Positions 1 through 9,391 of a stretch of 64,000 bases of DNA are shown here, one piece after another; position 1 is the first letter of the stretch; every line of letters begins with the position of its first letter. The notes below the pieces were generated by a model. That model ran no database searches. It was not told where the DNA came from and was given only the letters and a program-made list of their open reading frames with translations. Position numbers and translations under genes: made by a program. Source of the DNA: Nostoc mirabile CHAB5784 (lineage in GTDB: Bacteria; Cyanobacteriota; Cyanobacteriia; Cyanobacteriales; Nostocaceae); NCBI RefSeq assembly GCF_020829645.1, contig NZ_JAIVFS010000005.1, forward strand, positions 124,001 to 188,000, written 5' to 3'.

Positions 1-1
1 C

Positions 2-1039
2 ATTGCAGCCGATATTGATAACCTGCCAGTTTTATTTAATGACTTTGACCAAGCAACTCTTTCAGTAACGCCAAATAACCCCAAGGAAAATACTGAGGGA
101 AAAAATAGCAAGAACTTCTTAGAAGATGTAATTAACAAACAAAAGTCTGCTACTGATACCAAATTAAATCCTGGTTTAGGCGTTAATGGCGACACCTCCC
201 TAGGGGTGAAAAATCCCTTTGTTGTACAAACAGAAAATTTATTGCGGACTGGGACGGTTGATAATAATAACCAGTTTTTAGGTCTTAAGACCTTAACTAC
301 GGCGTCTGAACCAACACAGGGGGAAACATCTTCTAGCCGGGGAATTGGATTCACGAATCAAACCAACAAGAATCAAAATTCTGTCTCCATCAACCCTCTG
401 CAAGCAGCACTCAACCAATCGACAAACCAGAAATTTTCTAGCTTCAATGGGGCTGCAACTCAGACAAATGCTTTAGACCGAGCCTCTGAGCCAGGAACAA
501 CGTTAATGCCACCCATTAACAGCTTACCCACTCAGAATTCTCTACCAAGTGCTGGGTTAACTACTGGGACAGGCTACACGTCAACGGGTACGAACTTGCA
601 GCAAAGTCCCTACAATAATTTAAATAACGGTAATAACGGTCAGGTAGTGCCTAGTAATGGGTTAAATACTGGGACAGGCTACACATCAACGGGTACGAAC
701 TTGCAGCAAAGTCCCTACAGTAATTTAAATAGTGGTCAGGTAGTGCCTAATTTAGCACCAGTGACGCCTCCAGCCACCTCTGCCGCACCATATAATATTG
801 CACCTTACTCTAGTCAGATTCCAAGTCAAGGCGTTGTCACCCCCACAAACCCTGCGGGATATGGGAATTATGGGTTGCAGCAACCAACGCAACCATCACA
901 ATCTAATTATGGAAATTATGGGTTGCAGCAACCGACGCAACCACCACAATCTAATTATGTGTTGCAGCAACCAACACAGTCTAATTCCTTATATCTTCGC
1001 CAGATTCGAGACAGGTATAGAGGTTCAAACCAAAGGTGA
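2..1039 (+). CDS. Q/N/P-rich low-complexity repeat protein, 5'-partial
   Basis: The frame is open from the window edge, so the gene starts outside and the ATG at 206 is probably internal. The visible part is 345 residues, rich in Asn, Gln, Ser, Thr and Pro, with no membrane segment or catalytic motif that I recognise. A block reading GTGYTSTGTNLQQSPY occurs twice (near 570-620 and 672-720), and a YGLQQPTQP unit recurs near the end (about 870-970). The last residues are basic (RQIRDRYRGSNQR). It is convergent with the SLH gene downstream, 30 bases away. The composition suggests an exported or structural protein, but no function can be assigned. I am confident it is coding and unsure what it does. 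Confidence 0.7.
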   Translation: MAADIDNLPVLFNDFDQATLSVTPNNPKENTEGKNSKNFLEDVINKQKSATDTKLNPGLGVNGDTSLGVKNPFVVQTENLLRTGTVDNNNQFLGLKTLTTASEPTQGETSSSRGIGFTNQTNKNQNSVSINPLQAALNQSTNQKFSSFNGAATQTNALDRASEPGTTLMPPINSLPTQNSLPSAGLTTGTGYTSTGTNLQQSPYNNLNNGNNGQVVPSNGLNTGTGYTSTGTNLQQSPYSNLNSGQVVPNLAPVTPPATSAAPYNIAPYSSQIPSQGVVTPTNPAGYGNYGLQQPTQPSQSNYGNYGLQQPTQPPQSNYVLQQPTQSNSLYLRQIRDRYRGSNQR

Positions 1040-1069
1040 TTTTAAGCACCTTGGCTGGATAAAGTCTAG

Positions 1070-1753
1070 CTAAGGTGTTTGTGGGCTATTTGGAATAATC
1101 GGAACTTCTGGTGTTTCGGGTTGTTGCTGTTGTCGTTGTAAATATTTACTCAAGACATAAGCCATATCTCCACGGGTAACGGGTTTTAATGGAGAAATAT
1201 TGCCTTGAGCATCTGTATTGAGAAATCCTTCAGTAGCTACTGTAGCGATCGCTTTTCTAGCCCAAGTTGGGATAGACTTTTCATCTGGATATGAAGCCAG
1301 AATATCATTCACAGCGTCATCGGGAAACTGAAATACACCATAAGCCTGGGCGAAAATAGCAAGAGCTTCAGCCCTTGTCACCTTTTGGTTAGGGAAGAAT
1401 TCATTGCCCCGATAGCCTTTCATGATGTCAGTTTTTAAGACTGTCTGTATATCATTAAATGCCCAATGAGAACGAGGAACATCTGGAATAGCTAAATTTT
1501 CTTTGCTAACAGCTTGTCTTTTATTTAGCCCAAATGCTTTTACCATAATTGAGGCTAATTCGGCCCTACTGAGTAACTTTTCTGGATAAAACTTGCCATC
1601 AGAATAGTTTGTCATCCATTTTACAGCAGTTACCTGTTGAATGGAATCAGATGGGACTCCAGAAGTATTTTCTGGCACTGGGGCCTGAGCAATTGCTGGT
1701 AAGTTTTGTAGTAGTGCCACTAAAGATAGAGTAATTGAAAGCTGACGCATCAT
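1070..1753 (-). CDS. Secreted S-layer homology (SLH) domain protein
   Basis: The protein has about 227 residues. The N-terminus (MMRQLSITLSLVALLQNLPA, then IAQA) is a typical signal peptide with a likely cleavage after AQA. The mature part contains SLH-type repeats: SDGKFYPEKLLSRAELASIM, then HWAFNDIQ with GNEFFPNQKVTRAEALAIFA, then WARKAIA with PLKPVTRGDMAYVLS. SLH modules bind peptidoglycan-linked polymers or occur at the base of cyanobacterial porins. No porin barrel follows here, so this is a small stand-alone SLH protein of the periplasm or cell wall. The longest frame opens with GTG at 1762. I prefer the ATG at 1753 (or 1750) because it gives a compact signal peptide. The C-terminus is Gln/Pro-rich. 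Confidence 0.85.
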   Translation of the reverse strand: MMRQLSITLSLVALLQNLPAIAQAPVPENTSGVPSDSIQQVTAVKWMTNYSDGKFYPEKLLSRAELASIMVKAFGLNKRQAVSKENLAIPDVPRSHWAFNDIQTVLKTDIMKGYRGNEFFPNQKVTRAEALAIFAQAYGVFQFPDDAVNDILASYPDEKSIPTWARKAIATVATEGFLNTDAQGNISPLKPVTRGDMAYVLSKYLQRQQQQPETPEVPIIPNSPQTP

Positions 1754-1904
1754 GATAACCACTTTTAGCTGCTAACGTGAATTTAAAAAACTACGTTACT
1801 GAGGTTAACGCAAAATTTGGTGTTTTTAATAACCTGTAACTCAGCTAGTGACGAATTTAGGTTGGGCAATGTTGCTCTAGCTACATAGGGTGTGGCTATA
1901 AATT

Positions 1905-2384
1905 TTAAAAATTAGGACTGTGTTCACGATCCCAGCACTTCCCATCATTCCAGATTCTACCAGTGTGTTCACATTCTGATTTATTCTCAATCCAAGGAAT
2001 TGAAGTAGGGTAATAGGAGCTAGATGTGGGAGTAAGTGAAGACAATGCAAAAGAAAATATAGTGTAGCTACAAATCGATAGAATGATTAGAAATCCTATG
2101 ACGAACAAGATATTAGCAGGAGTCCAAAAAGGATATAAACCTTTTTCAGAGCGTAAACGGACTTTAGAGCGACGTTCTGAACCTGCTAGCAACACCAAAT
2201 AAAACCTGATTCCGGGAATTGGTACTGAAACTCTTATGTCTAAAGAATGACCTGTCCTAGGACGAGAGGCCAAACCCTTTTTTATCGCTTCTAATTGCTC
2301 CACCGTGAAGGTATTTGCTATTTCTGGGTCAATCTCAGCGAAAAGTTGCTTAAAAGTAGGATCAGTGTACTGGGGTTTTTTCAT
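1905..2384 (-). CDS. Conserved hypothetical single-span membrane protein
   Basis: A 159-residue protein that I do not recognise by name. The N-terminal half is soluble and looks helical (PTFKQLFAEIDPEIANTFTV). A basic stretch (GSERRSKVRLRSEKG) is followed by one strong hydrophobic segment (PANILFVIGFLIILSICSYT, around residues 88-112). A short Cys-containing tail (SECEHTGRIWNDGKCWDREH) has a look seen in several cyanobacterial proteins. Basic residues before the span suggest a cytoplasmic N-terminus and an exported tail whose two Cys could form a disulphide. It is divergent from rpiA. The ATG at 2384 starts MKKPQYTDPTF. Confidence 0.6.
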   Translation of the reverse strand: MKKPQYTDPTFKQLFAEIDPEIANTFTVEQLEAIKKGLASRPRTGHSLDIRVSVPIPGIRFYLVLLAGSERRSKVRLRSEKGLYPFWTPANILFVIGFLIILSICSYTIFSFALSSLTPTSSSYYPTSIPWIENKSECEHTGRIWNDGKCWDREHSPNF

Positions 2385-2576
2385 TATTTTCGTATACTAA
2401 TATACATTATTTTTACATCAATCATCTCCTTTGTTCCGGACACTAGGATGTTTTATTTTTTAGAATTCCCTAATCAAGGAAGTAGAAACTAGCAAAAACT
2501 TGTTTTTTACCTTTCATCTTTTGAGGTTATCTGCCCACTACTATGGACTATAGTCAGTTTTTCAGGAGTTTTGGCA

Positions 2577-3287
2577 ATGACCGCAGCAGCAGATCCCGTA
2601 AAGTTGATGAAGCAAGAAGTTGGCAAAGCCGCCGCCGCCTTAGTAAAGTCGGGTTCTATTGTGGGGTTGGGTACGGGGTCAACTACAGCATATACGATTC
2701 AGTTTTTGGGCGATCGCCTCAAGTCTGGTGAACTTCAAGATATCATTGGTATACCTACATCATTTCAGTCAGAAGTACTGGCGAAGCAATATGGTGTACC
2801 TCTCGCCACTTTGGATGCTATTGACCACATCGATATTGCCATTGATGGCGCAGATGAAGTCGATCCGCAGAAGAATTTGATTAAAGGCGGTGGTGCAGCA
2901 CATACCCGCGAAAAAGTCGTAGATTACCTGGCAGAACAGTTTATCGTTGTGGTAGATAGTGGTAAGTTAGTAGACCGTTTGGGTTCTACTTTCGCTGTGC
3001 CTGTGGAAGTGATTCCAATGGCAATTACTCCTGTGACTAATGCCATCAAAAAACTTGGTGGCAAACCAGAACTCCGCATGGGTGTAAAAAAAGCTGGCCC
3101 AGTGATTACTGATCAAGGCAATTTTGTTTTAGATGTCCGATTTGACTCTATTGAAGATCCAGTCAGCCTAGAAAAGACATTGAATAACATTCCCGGTGTT
3201 CTGGAAAATGGTATTTTCGTTAACTGTGTCGATTTAGTTTTGATTGGTGAAGTCAAAGATGGTCAGCCATTAGTGCGGCAACTCTAA
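2577..3287 (+). CDS. rpiA: Ribose-5-phosphate isomerase A
   Basis: Catalyses ribose-5-phosphate to ribulose-5-phosphate interconversion in the Calvin cycle and pentose phosphate pathway; cytosolic. The 236-residue product has the RpiA signatures: the phosphate-binding loop [10 protein letters not shown], the acidic active-site motif [11 protein letters not shown], and [13 protein letters not shown] with the catalytic Glu/Lys region. It is full length for the family. A longer frame opens with TTG at 2571, but the AGGAG at 2564-2568 sits only two bases from that TTG and eight from the ATG at 2577. The ATG is therefore the better start ([13 protein letters not shown]). It is a single gene with no obvious operon partner. 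Confidence 0.95.
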   Translation: MTAAADPVKLMKQEVGKAAAALVKSGSIVGLGTGSTTAYTIQFLGDRLKSGELQDIIGIPTSFQSEVLAKQYGVPLATLDAIDHIDIAIDGADEVDPQKNLIKGGGAAHTREKVVDYLAEQFIVVVDSGKLVDRLGSTFAVPVEVIPMAITPVTNAIKKLGGKPELRMGVKKAGPVITDQGNFVLDVRFDSIEDPVSLEKTLNNIPGVLENGIFVNCVDLVLIGEVKDGQPLVRQL

Positions 3288-3799
3288 GAGTTATATATTT
3301 TGGATTTTAGATGTCTGTGAAATCTAAAATCCAAAACTTCTTTCGCTACAGTAACCCAAAATTAATAGTCTGCATCGCCCCAATGTGCGTAGTTTACCGC
3401 CGTAGGCATCGCAGCTTTGCCCCCATCTTGCTCAATAATTATTAAATCGCCCTTTTCGCCTAACTCTGCGTTAATGAATCTAATTTTAGCTGGCGTGGTT
3501 TGGAGACATGCAAAAAATAAAACGTCCAGTCGTTTCAATGATAAGTAGCTCGGCGTAAATAAATTAAAGTTTGTAGTAAGGACTTTAGTCCTGATAATCC
3601 TTGTTTTGAGCGATGAATCGCTCACTACGAACTAGGATTTTATTTTATGTTTAATTATGCCTGCCTACTTATTGTTGGCAAAAGCGCCAACTGGCCATTT
3701 TATTACTTGTAAGTGGCCTAGTGTGCGTCTTATTCTCTTAGAGAAAGGTGGGCAGATCGCTTGACTTTTAAGACAGTCCCTACAGACTAGAATTCAGAG
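3288..3799. other. Intergenic region with dispersed-repeat debris
   Basis: No gene is supported here. The stretch contains pieces typical of Nostoc intergenic repeats: an AT-rich inverted repeat just after rpiA (the AATCTAAAATCCAAAA region near 3300-3335, possibly a terminator), a GCGATGCCTACGGCGG-like segment on the minus strand near 3400-3415, and an AAGGACTTTAGTCCT palindrome near 3580. An 87-codon minus-strand frame (3362-3625) lies across this debris and looks like chance. Confidence 0.4.
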
Positions 3800-6700
3800 C
3801 TAGACGATGACGTTACTACCAACTACCAGATTTGTAGCGGTGAAATTATTCAAAGTTGCAAAGGTATAAAAATTGTCACCAAAGTAGGCAAACTGAACTT
3901 GTGTAGAAGTACCCGATTGCACAAACTGTAGATAACCATCTGAGATGGGATTGCTGCCACTGTAGCCTCTACTCTTAAACAAGTCAGTAAGGATTAACTT
4001 ATCCTCGCTTTTATTAAAGTCAGTGATTGTATCACTATTGCTAAGGGTTTGGTAGATGAACTGGTCATTACCGCTACCGCCAGTCAGCGTATCACTAAAA
4101 TCACCGCCAATGAGGATGTCATTACCAGCATCTCCGATGAGGCTATTATTACCTGTACCACCGAGCAGGGTATCATTACCAGCACCACCAGTCAGGGTAT
4201 CCTTACCAGCACCACCGCGCAGCAGGTCGTTACCACTCTTGCCATCGATGCGGTCATCGCCCGCTTGACCATTAATAACATCTGCTGAGTTGTCAAACCC
4301 ATTGAGATTGTTGTTCAGGTCATTGAGAAAGGTGACTGAGTTCTTGTTGAAGATAGCGTTTTGGGTGGAGTTGGCATCGAAGACATCAAAGCTTTCACTA
4401 ATGCTGGTTTGCCCATTAAACAGGATATTGCCCACTGCCGCTACGTTCTCTAGGTTTTCCAGGGGAAAGTTTTGCAGGATAACTTTATCATCAGCCACCC
4501 CTTCAAAGGTAACTTCCAGATTGTTACTATTCTGGGTGAGTAGTAGATTTCGGGCTGTCAATCCAGCACCTTGAAATTTCAGGGTATCCACTTCGGCAAT
4601 GATTGCTGCTGATGGATTTGAGGCTTTACCTAACCCACCGAAATCGGTAATGGTATCAACACCGTCACCTAAGTTGTAAATAAATTTATCTTTGCCGCCG
4701 CCACCAGTTAGGATGTCGTTGCCTTGATTACCTGTGATGGTATCGTTCCCGGCTTGAGCGTTAATTATGTCACTGTAGTTCTTGCCTACTAAATTATCAG
4801 CGCCATTGGTTCCATTCAGCCCATTAAACTCTAATGCACCAATATCAACTGTACCCTTGGATATTCTGTCAAATCCAGCGCCGCGTTGGTCGGTGGTGAT
4901 ACCTGCTGGAATCAGAGCATTATTGCCAGCGTTAATGGCGGGACTATCCGCAAGTAAGGCATTAGTAAAGGTTGCACCACCATTATTTTGGAGGGGGCTG
5001 AGTTTTGGATCAATGGGGTTGGTTCTGGTGCCGACGAGGGTGCTGGTGGTAAAGCCAGTGCTACCTGTGTTGTCGCCAATTAGGTTATTACCAGCGTCGG
5101 TGAAGTTGCCGGAAACGTCGCGGGAATAACTGGAATCGCGGATATCGTCAGAATAGACTGTGTAGAAGTTGCCTGCAATGATGGTATCGCCAACGATAAC
5201 AGTGCCGCCATTACTGACAACACCCCCACCGTTGCCAAGAACACCATAAAAGCCCTCTGCTGTGTTATTGGTAATGGTGTCATTGGTGAGGGTGAGAGTG
5301 CCGCTGTTCAAGATGCCGCCGCCAGTGTAATATACAGTATTATCAGAGACAGTGCTGTTAATCAGCCTAAAAGTACCTGAGTTAGAGATGCCACCGCCGT
5401 CTGCCGCCCTATTACCAGAGACAGTGCTGTTAGTGATATCAACAGTACCGGAGTTATAAATGCCACCACCATAGGATGGGTAAGGGTCAGGGCCTCCCCG
5501 ATTAAGACCGCTGGCGTCCGCGCTATTATTAGAGACAGTGCTGTTATTTATACTGAGTTTGCCTATGTTGAATATACCGCCGCCATAGGCTGTATTGTAA
5601 CCGACGTATGCGTAATTATTAGAGACAGTGCTGCTAGTTAGGCTCAGGTTGCCTTTGTTAAAGATGCCGCCGCCTAAGGACGACCCCCTATTGCCAGAGA
5701 CAGTGCTTCCCGTCAGGCTGAGAGTGCCTCTATTAAATATGCCGCCTACTTCCCCTCTATTGTCAGAGACAGTGCTTCCCGTCAGGCTGAGGCTGGTATT
5801 GCTATTGAGCAAAATACTGCCTAAGGGATCATTAGCATTAGCAATCTTCAAGCCATCAATGCTGGCATCTGTCCCAGAACCCGATATCTCAAACACGCCT
5901 GATGAATTATTCCCACTCACAATGAGGTTAGATGCCCCAGTCCCCAAAATGGTAATATCATTGGTAATGGTTAATTTGCCAGAGGTCAGGGTGATGATAT
6001 CTGGGGTGGCATCGGTGAACACGCCCGCAAAGGTAATCGTATCTGCCCCAACGGTCGCATTGGCATTGAGGATAGCCTGCCGTAACGACCCCGATCCAGA
6101 ATCGTTGGTATTAGTCACCACTGTGCCAGTATTAACAGGTGGCAAAGTGATGGGGGACTGGACTTCGTAAGCACCAATATCAACAACACCGTTGAATATC
6201 CGGTTAAATTGAGTGCCGCGTTGGTCAGTGGTGACACCAGTAGGAACTAGGGAATTATTGCCAGCATCAATAGCGGGGCTATTCGCAAGCAACGCCTGGG
6301 TAAAGGTTGCACCACCGTTATTTTGCAGCAGTCCGAGTTTGGGGTCAATGGGGCTAGCACTTGTGCCGACGAGGGTGCTGGTGGTAAAGGCAGTGCTACC
6401 AGTATTATTGCCAATCAGGTTATTGCCGGAGTCAATCAGCCCACCACTCACGTCGGGGTGTATATCACCGGAGGTGGACTTGTCGAAGTTGCCTGCAATA
6501 ATGGTGTTACTAACCTTGCTCTCATCAGAGTCACTAAAAACACCCCCGCCATTGCCAGTACCATCACCATCTGAGTCGGCTGTGTTGTTATTAATTGTAG
6601 TGCTGATTAGGGTGAGGCTGTTGCCACCCACGTAGGCGCTGCCATTGTATATGCCACCGCCATCCTCTAACGCTGTATTGCCAGAGATGGTGCTATTAGT

Positions 6701-8047
6701 TAGAGTAGCTGAACCGAAACTATAACCACCATCATCTCCGTTAAAAATGCCACCGCCAGAGGTTGCAGTATTGCCAGAGACAGTGCTATTGGTCAGGCTG
6801 AGAGTACCGCCTTGATTATAGATACCACCACCGGAGTTTGCCGTATTGCCAGAGACACTGCTGTTAATTAGGCTGAGAATACCAGTTTTACCAGAGGAAG
6901 CGTCATTAAAAATGCCGCCTCCGGCAGTATTGCTATTAAAAATCTTGCTTCCCCCGGTATTGGCATAAACACTGCTTCCCGTTAGGCTGAGAGTACCAGC
7001 GTTATAGATACCGCCTTGCGTATTGCCAAAGACGCTGGTGTTAGCAAGACTGAGGATGCCGCTATTAGAGATGCCATTTCCTACTGTATTACCAGATACA
7101 CTGCTTTTTGCTAGGTTGAGGATGGAAGTTCTATTAACCTTAATATTGCCGCTAGCGATCGCCAGTCCATTAATATTGACACCTGTTGCTAGTCCTGATA
7201 TCTCGAATACTGTAGAGGCATTCTTTCCACTCACAGTAAGCTTAGATGTTCCAGTCCCAAAGATACTAACATCATCGGTAATCGTCAGTTGCCCAGATGT
7301 GAGGGTGATGGTATCTGGGGTGGTATCGTTGAATATTCCCCCAAAAGCGATCGCATCATCCCCAGCAGTAGCATTGGCTAAGTTAATTGCCTCCCGGAGT
7401 GTTGTGATGCCGTTGTTCGCATCACCATCATCTGTGTCCCCAGTATTATTCACCGTGAACGTCGCCAGTACCCCTGCGTAAGTTTGTCGCGTCGTTTCTG
7501 CAAATGCGAAACTCGCTTCCATATCAGTGGTGCGGACTTCTAACTCCCAGTTACCACCTAATGCTGCATTGCCAATTCGCCCACGAGAAGCGGCAATATT
7601 TGCTTTGGTGAGTTGGTGCAGTTTGTCTACAAATTCTGTCCCCGCATCACCCAAAGCTACATTGCAACCATAGATGAGTAAGTTCCAAAGGTTATCGCTT
7701 TTGGCAGAGATTGAAAATATCTTTTGCCATAGTTGCAGTTGCTGGCTGTATTCGTCGAGGGTATCCAGTCCTAAATGGGTGTTGCCCAATTGTAAGTAAC
7801 CTGGGGCACCGTGGCACACAATATGAATATTAGTCAAATTCGGACGATTGCAACTCGCTAGAATTTCTGTAATTTGTTCAACACCATCTTGTGTCGATTC
7901 AAGCACGAACACTTGGGCATTATCAAGCACGCCATTTACTAAATCGCTATAGTCTTCAACCGCCATGTCGATAAAGACTAAACTATGGGCATAAGAGGTG
8001 GAAGTTGTAGGATTTACTTGGAAATGTGAGGTATGTAGTGTTGCCAT
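3800..8047 (-). CDS. Giant DUF4347 / beta-helix / RTX secreted protein
   Basis: The protein has 1415 residues. Residues about 22-180 form a DUF4347 domain (LVFIDMAVEDYSDLVNGV, IHIVCHGAPGYLQLG, LLIYGCNVALGDAG). Next come two homologous right-handed beta-helix units. Each begins with a GDTDDGDANNGITTLREAI or NDSGSGSLRQAI motif and contains many 'STVSGNTA..GGGIFN' rungs. Each ends with DAGNNSLVPTGVTTDQRG or NAGNNALIPAGITTDQRG followed by VDIGA (choice-of-anchor Q style). The C-terminal 300 residues carry two clusters of RTX nonapeptides (GGAGNDTLLGGTGN and similar), which fold on binding Ca2+. There is no N-terminal signal peptide, which with RTX repeats indicates type I secretion. It is probably an extracellular or cell-surface adhesin-like protein. 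No transporter is adjacent. Confidence 0.9.
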   Translation of the reverse strand: MATLHTSHFQVNPTTSTSYAHSLVFIDMAVEDYSDLVNGVLDNAQVFVLESTQDGVEQITEILASCNRPNLTNIHIVCHGAPGYLQLGNTHLGLDTLDEYSQQLQLWQKIFSISAKSDNLWNLLIYGCNVALGDAGTEFVDKLHQLTKANIAASRGRIGNAALGGNWELEVRTTDMEASFAFAETTRQTYAGVLATFTVNNTGDTDDGDANNGITTLREAINLANATAGDDAIAFGGIFNDTTPDTITLTSGQLTITDDVSIFGTGTSKLTVSGKNASTVFEISGLATGVNINGLAIASGNIKVNRTSILNLAKSSVSGNTVGNGISNSGILSLANTSVFGNTQGGIYNAGTLSLTGSSVYANTGGSKIFNSNTAGGGIFNDASSGKTGILSLINSSVSGNTANSGGGIYNQGGTLSLTNSTVSGNTATSGGGIFNGDDGGYSFGSATLTNSTISGNTALEDGGGIYNGSAYVGGNSLTLISTTINNNTADSDGDGTGNGGGVFSDSDESKVSNTIIAGNFDKSTSGDIHPDVSGGLIDSGNNLIGNNTGSTAFTTSTLVGTSASPIDPKLGLLQNNGGATFTQALLANSPAIDAGNNSLVPTGVTTDQRGTQFNRIFNGVVDIGAYEVQSPITLPPVNTGTVVTNTNDSGSGSLRQAILNANATVGADTITFAGVFTDATPDIITLTSGKLTITNDITILGTGASNLIVSGNNSSGVFEISGSGTDASIDGLKIANANDPLGSILLNSNTSLSLTGSTVSDNRGEVGGIFNRGTLSLTGSTVSGNRGSSLGGGIFNKGNLSLTSSTVSNNYAYVGYNTAYGGGIFNIGKLSINNSTVSNNSADASGLNRGGPDPYPSYGGGIYNSGTVDITNSTVSGNRAADGGGISNSGTFRLINSTVSDNTVYYTGGGILNSGTLTLTNDTITNNTAEGFYGVLGNGGGVVSNGGTVIVGDTIIAGNFYTVYSDDIRDSSYSRDVSGNFTDAGNNLIGDNTGSTGFTTSTLVGTRTNPIDPKLSPLQNNGGATFTNALLADSPAINAGNNALIPAGITTDQRGAGFDRISKGTVDIGALEFNGLNGTNGADNLVGKNYSDIINAQAGNDTITGNQGNDILTGGGGKDKFIYNLGDGVDTITDFGGLGKASNPSAAIIAEVDTLKFQGAGLTARNLLLTQNSNNLEVTFEGVADDKVILQNFPLENLENVAAVGNILFNGQTSISESFDVFDANSTQNAIFNKNSVTFLNDLNNNLNGFDNSADVINGQAGDDRIDGKSGNDLLRGGAGKDTLTGGAGNDTLLGGTGNNSLIGDAGNDILIGGDFSDTLTGGSGNDQFIYQTLSNSDTITDFNKSEDKLILTDLFKSRGYSGSNPISDGYLQFVQSGTSTQVQFAYFGDNFYTFATLNNFTATNLVVGSNVIV

Positions 8048-8510
8048 TTTTTTACTTCTAGCTAAGGTAATGAGGAAAACTCAAACGAGTGCATCTCATT
8101 TTGGTAGGTATATACTTAAGCTTCAAACAGAAGTTGCTGCTTTTCGGATTTTTTAAAATATCTGCTTTTTCAGTATTTTTTATGCGAAATTACAGCAGAT
8201 TTAAAGTTGCTGAGGTACACAACGATTCGTCTGTTACCCCAGGTATAAAGCGTGTTTTACTCCTGGATTCTGTATTCTGAATTATGCTGTATTAGTTAAA
8301 CATCAAAAATTGGCTTAAAAATAAAAGTCAAAAGCCCAAATTATTGCCAAAACCCTAAGATTTTAGCAAAAAATTTGTATATTTATTGTAGAGTAAGGCT
8401 TTTAGGATTTTTCAAAGCAATATCAGCATAATATGTAATGAAGAACCGACAAATTTATTACACAATATTTAACTTAATTCCACCTAATCTGCCACTTAGC
8501 AATAGCCTAT
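8048..8510. other. AT-rich intergenic region, no gene seen
   Basis: This is upstream of the beta-helix protein and downstream of the methyltransferase, both on the minus strand, so it should hold the promoter of the former and the end of the latter transcript. I see no conserved frame, RNA or strong hairpin. The 63-codon plus-strand frame at 8089-8280 has no recognisable content. Confidence 0.4.
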
Positions 8511-9356
8511 TTAAGACTCCCTTACCTCTGAGTTGACTTTTTGAGCAATGTGAAAAGCAGAGATATATGAAAGTTGAAGACTGCCTGCAAAATTATCTTC
8601 TATGCGATGTCTTAATGCCAAAAACAAAGACTCTTTATTTTCTGGATCTAATTTTATGTATGGCGAGTAAGTATTCAAAAGTGTTAAATATTCCTCGACA
8701 GTATAGGTTACTTCTGATATAACTTGTCCAGATATCAAGTCTTTGAATTGCCCCGAATCAATGGCCATATTTCCTAATTGTCTCAAGATGTCTTCTTGTG
8801 TTTTTTGGTCTTCATATCGGTCAAGAGATGGAGTATGTACTTGATAGACTTGCGATAAACTTTGATATACCTCATAACTGGGTTGAAGTTCCTTGTTCCA
8901 CAATAAAATCAGGTAGCCATTCTCTTTTAGGGCATTTGCTGCTTTTGGATATCCAACTTCTGGTGATATCCAATGAAAAGAACTCGCTGCTAAAACGGCA
9001 TCAAATTCCAATGGCTTGAGTTCCCACTCTTCAAAAGATGTGTTCTGAATCTCTACATTAGAATACGGTTGACAATTGTGTTGAGCTAACTGGAAAAAAT
9101 CTGGATTGGGTTCTAAGCAGATTATAGAGCAACCCAACGGAGCGATGCCTACCGTTGCAGTTCCAGGCCCACATCCCACTTCCAGAATTTTTGAGTCAGT
9201 GGAGAGTTGAGCAACTTCCACAACTTGCTCAATCAAATCTTGAGGATAGCGGGGTCTTGCCTTGTTGTAAGCTTCTGCTGCCGGAGAATACCAATTTTTG
9301 CGCTGTTCGAGGTCTGTGCTGGAGTAGCTGATTATTGTTTGTTTTAGGTCTTCCAT
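8511..9356 (-). CDS. Class I SAM-dependent methyltransferase
   Basis: The protein has 281 residues. The SAM-binding motif I is clear (KILEVGCGPGTATVGIAPLG, near residues 58-77), followed by the acidic strand end IICLEPNP and motif IV FDAVLAASSFHWI. The N-terminal SPAEAYNKARPRYPQDLI resembles the small-molecule or protein methyltransferases of the Methyltransf_11/25 group. The substrate cannot be read from the sequence. It lies 35 bases downstream of ftsW on the same strand and may be cotranscribed. The start ATG at 9356 gives MEDLKQTIISYSS. Confidence 0.85.
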   Translation of the reverse strand: MEDLKQTIISYSSTDLEQRKNWYSPAAEAYNKARPRYPQDLIEQVVEVAQLSTDSKILEVGCGPGTATVGIAPLGCSIICLEPNPDFFQLAQHNCQPYSNVEIQNTSFEEWELKPLEFDAVLAASSFHWISPEVGYPKAANALKENGYLILLWNKELQPSYEVYQSLSQVYQVHTPSLDRYEDQKTQEDILRQLGNMAIDSGQFKDLISGQVISEVTYTVEEYLTLLNTYSPYIKLDPENKESLFLALRHRIEDNFAGSLQLSYISAFHIAQKVNSEVRES

Positions 9357-9391
9357 AATCTATTTAATTCCTGCAAAAAGCTTTTGTTAGC

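Noticed and set aside
3362..3625. 87-codon minus-strand frame
   Set aside because: It runs through dispersed-repeat sequence and has no recognisable domain or ribosome-binding site.
4049..7481. Plus-strand frames inside the beta-helix gene
   Set aside because: Antisense shadows of a repetitive, strongly biased coding sequence on the minus strand.
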